Shown here: piece after piece, positions 22,069-22,233 of the stretch
Numbering within the stretch: position 1 is the first letter of the stretch
Layout: the number at the start of each line of letters is the position of its first letter
NCBI GenBank assembly: GCA_002479415.1
Contig: DLMZ01000009.1
Span: forward strand, 93,021-115,253
Source: Firmicutes bacterium UBA7523
GTDB lineage: Bacteria > Bacillota > Dethiobacteria > Dethiobacterales > Dethiobacteraceae
Reading direction: 5' to 3'
DNA: 22,233 bases
Notes under the pieces: generated by a model
Database searches by the model: none
Told to the model about the DNA's origin: nothing
The model's input: only the letters and a program-made list of their open reading frames with translations
Translations under genes and position numbers: made by a program

Positions 22069-22074
22069 ACTCAT

Positions 22075-22150
22075 GAGCCATTAGCTCAGTCGGTAGAGCA
22101 CCTGACTTTTAATCAGGGTGTCGATGGTTCGAGTCCATCATGGCTCACCA
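22075..22150 (+). tRNA. tRNA-Lys (anticodon TTT), CCA encoded
   Basis: GAGCCAT pairs with ATGGCTC; the loop CTTTTAA has TTT at 22108-22110; the T-loop GTTCGAGTC and ACCA are present. Confidence 0.97.
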
Positions 22151-22157
22151 TAATCTC

Positions 22158-22233
22158 GCGAGAGTGGTGGAACGGCAGACACGCTAGACTCAGGATCTAG
22201 TGGGCATTGTGCCTGTGGGGGTTCAAATCCCCC
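22158..22233 (+). tRNA. tRNA-Leu (anticodon CAG), 3' end cut by the window
   Basis: GCGAGAG starts the acceptor; TGGTGGAACGGCAGACACG is the class II D-arm of tRNA-Leu; the stem CTAGA/TCTAG encloses CTCAGGA with CAG at 22191-22193. The variable arm and most of the T-arm (GGGGGTTCAAATCCCCC) are seen; the acceptor 3' strand lies beyond the window. Confidence 0.95.

Noticed and set aside
21532..22069. Plus-strand open frames running through the tRNA array
   Set aside because: They consist largely of translated tRNA sequence and have no ribosome binding site; they are chance frames.

Overview
The window looks like the chromosome of a spore-forming, low-to-mid-GC anaerobic member of the Bacillota (class Clostridia). 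The grounds are strong AGGAGG-type ribosome binding sites, several GTG/TTG starts, a YhcN/YlaJ-type spore lipoprotein, a lipoprotein-anchored TRAP transporter receptor, a FemAB-type peptidoglycan branching enzyme, and a dense tRNA array with encoded CCA ends. I cannot name the genus from sequence alone. Most of the window is ordinary chromosome. Nearly all protein genes are on the minus strand; the exceptions are the truncated gene at the left edge, one lipoprotein gene, and the tRNAs.

Layout. 1-1870: the 3' end of a FemAB-family gene (+) convergent with and overlapping murE (-). 1962-3146: a NifV-type acyl-CoA/oxoacid condensing enzyme with its own promoter and a terminator-like hairpin in its leader. 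3298-5220: proC-proB. 5342-5499: a solitary tRNA-Trp unit with promoter and terminator. 5511-8545: a DUF2339-DUF3999 envelope protein pair of unknown function. 8653-11923: a TRAP transporter cluster (dctQ-dctM, terminator, dctP). Its two transcription units start from near-identical promoter regions, and it is bracketed by two copies of an unrecognised conserved hairpin element. 11961-14391: surE, a DUF4264 (YpmA-like) small protein, deoC and a membrane-anchored hypothetical protein, probably one operon from a consensus promoter. 14392-14727: a 336-bp divergent intergenic region holding that promoter, a 17-bp perfect inverted repeat and a chain of GC-rich hairpins. 14728-15234: the spore-type lipoprotein (+). 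15248-21608: an apparent operon of a TPR protein, ahcY, mtnP, mtnA, a class II aldolase and mtaD, with two tandem copies of a 120-bp palindromic repeat between ahcY and mtnP. 21709-22233: promoter and tRNA genes Thr-Tyr-Gln-(terminator-like hairpin)-Lys-Leu, the last cut by the window end.

Functional reading. The ahcY-mtnP-mtnA-aldolase-mtaD set reads as a route for the nucleoside by-products of S-adenosylmethionine chemistry (S-adenosylhomocysteine, methylthioadenosine, perhaps 5'-deoxyadenosine). It would run by deamination, phosphorolysis, isomerisation and aldol cleavage to dihydroxyacetone phosphate plus an aldehyde. The purine-site residues of the phosphorylase (Asn/Ala where human MTAP has Asp/Asp) agree with a deaminated inosine-type substrate and with the mtaD gene in the same operon.

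The most novel-looking item is the pair of conserved hairpin elements around the TRAP operon, which share long identical loop segments and have a partly covarying closing stem. Other items worth a second look are the MurE specificity motif (DNPA instead of DNPR), the nifV leader hairpin, the duplicated promoter, the tandem palindromes and the hairpin chain at 14466-14644.
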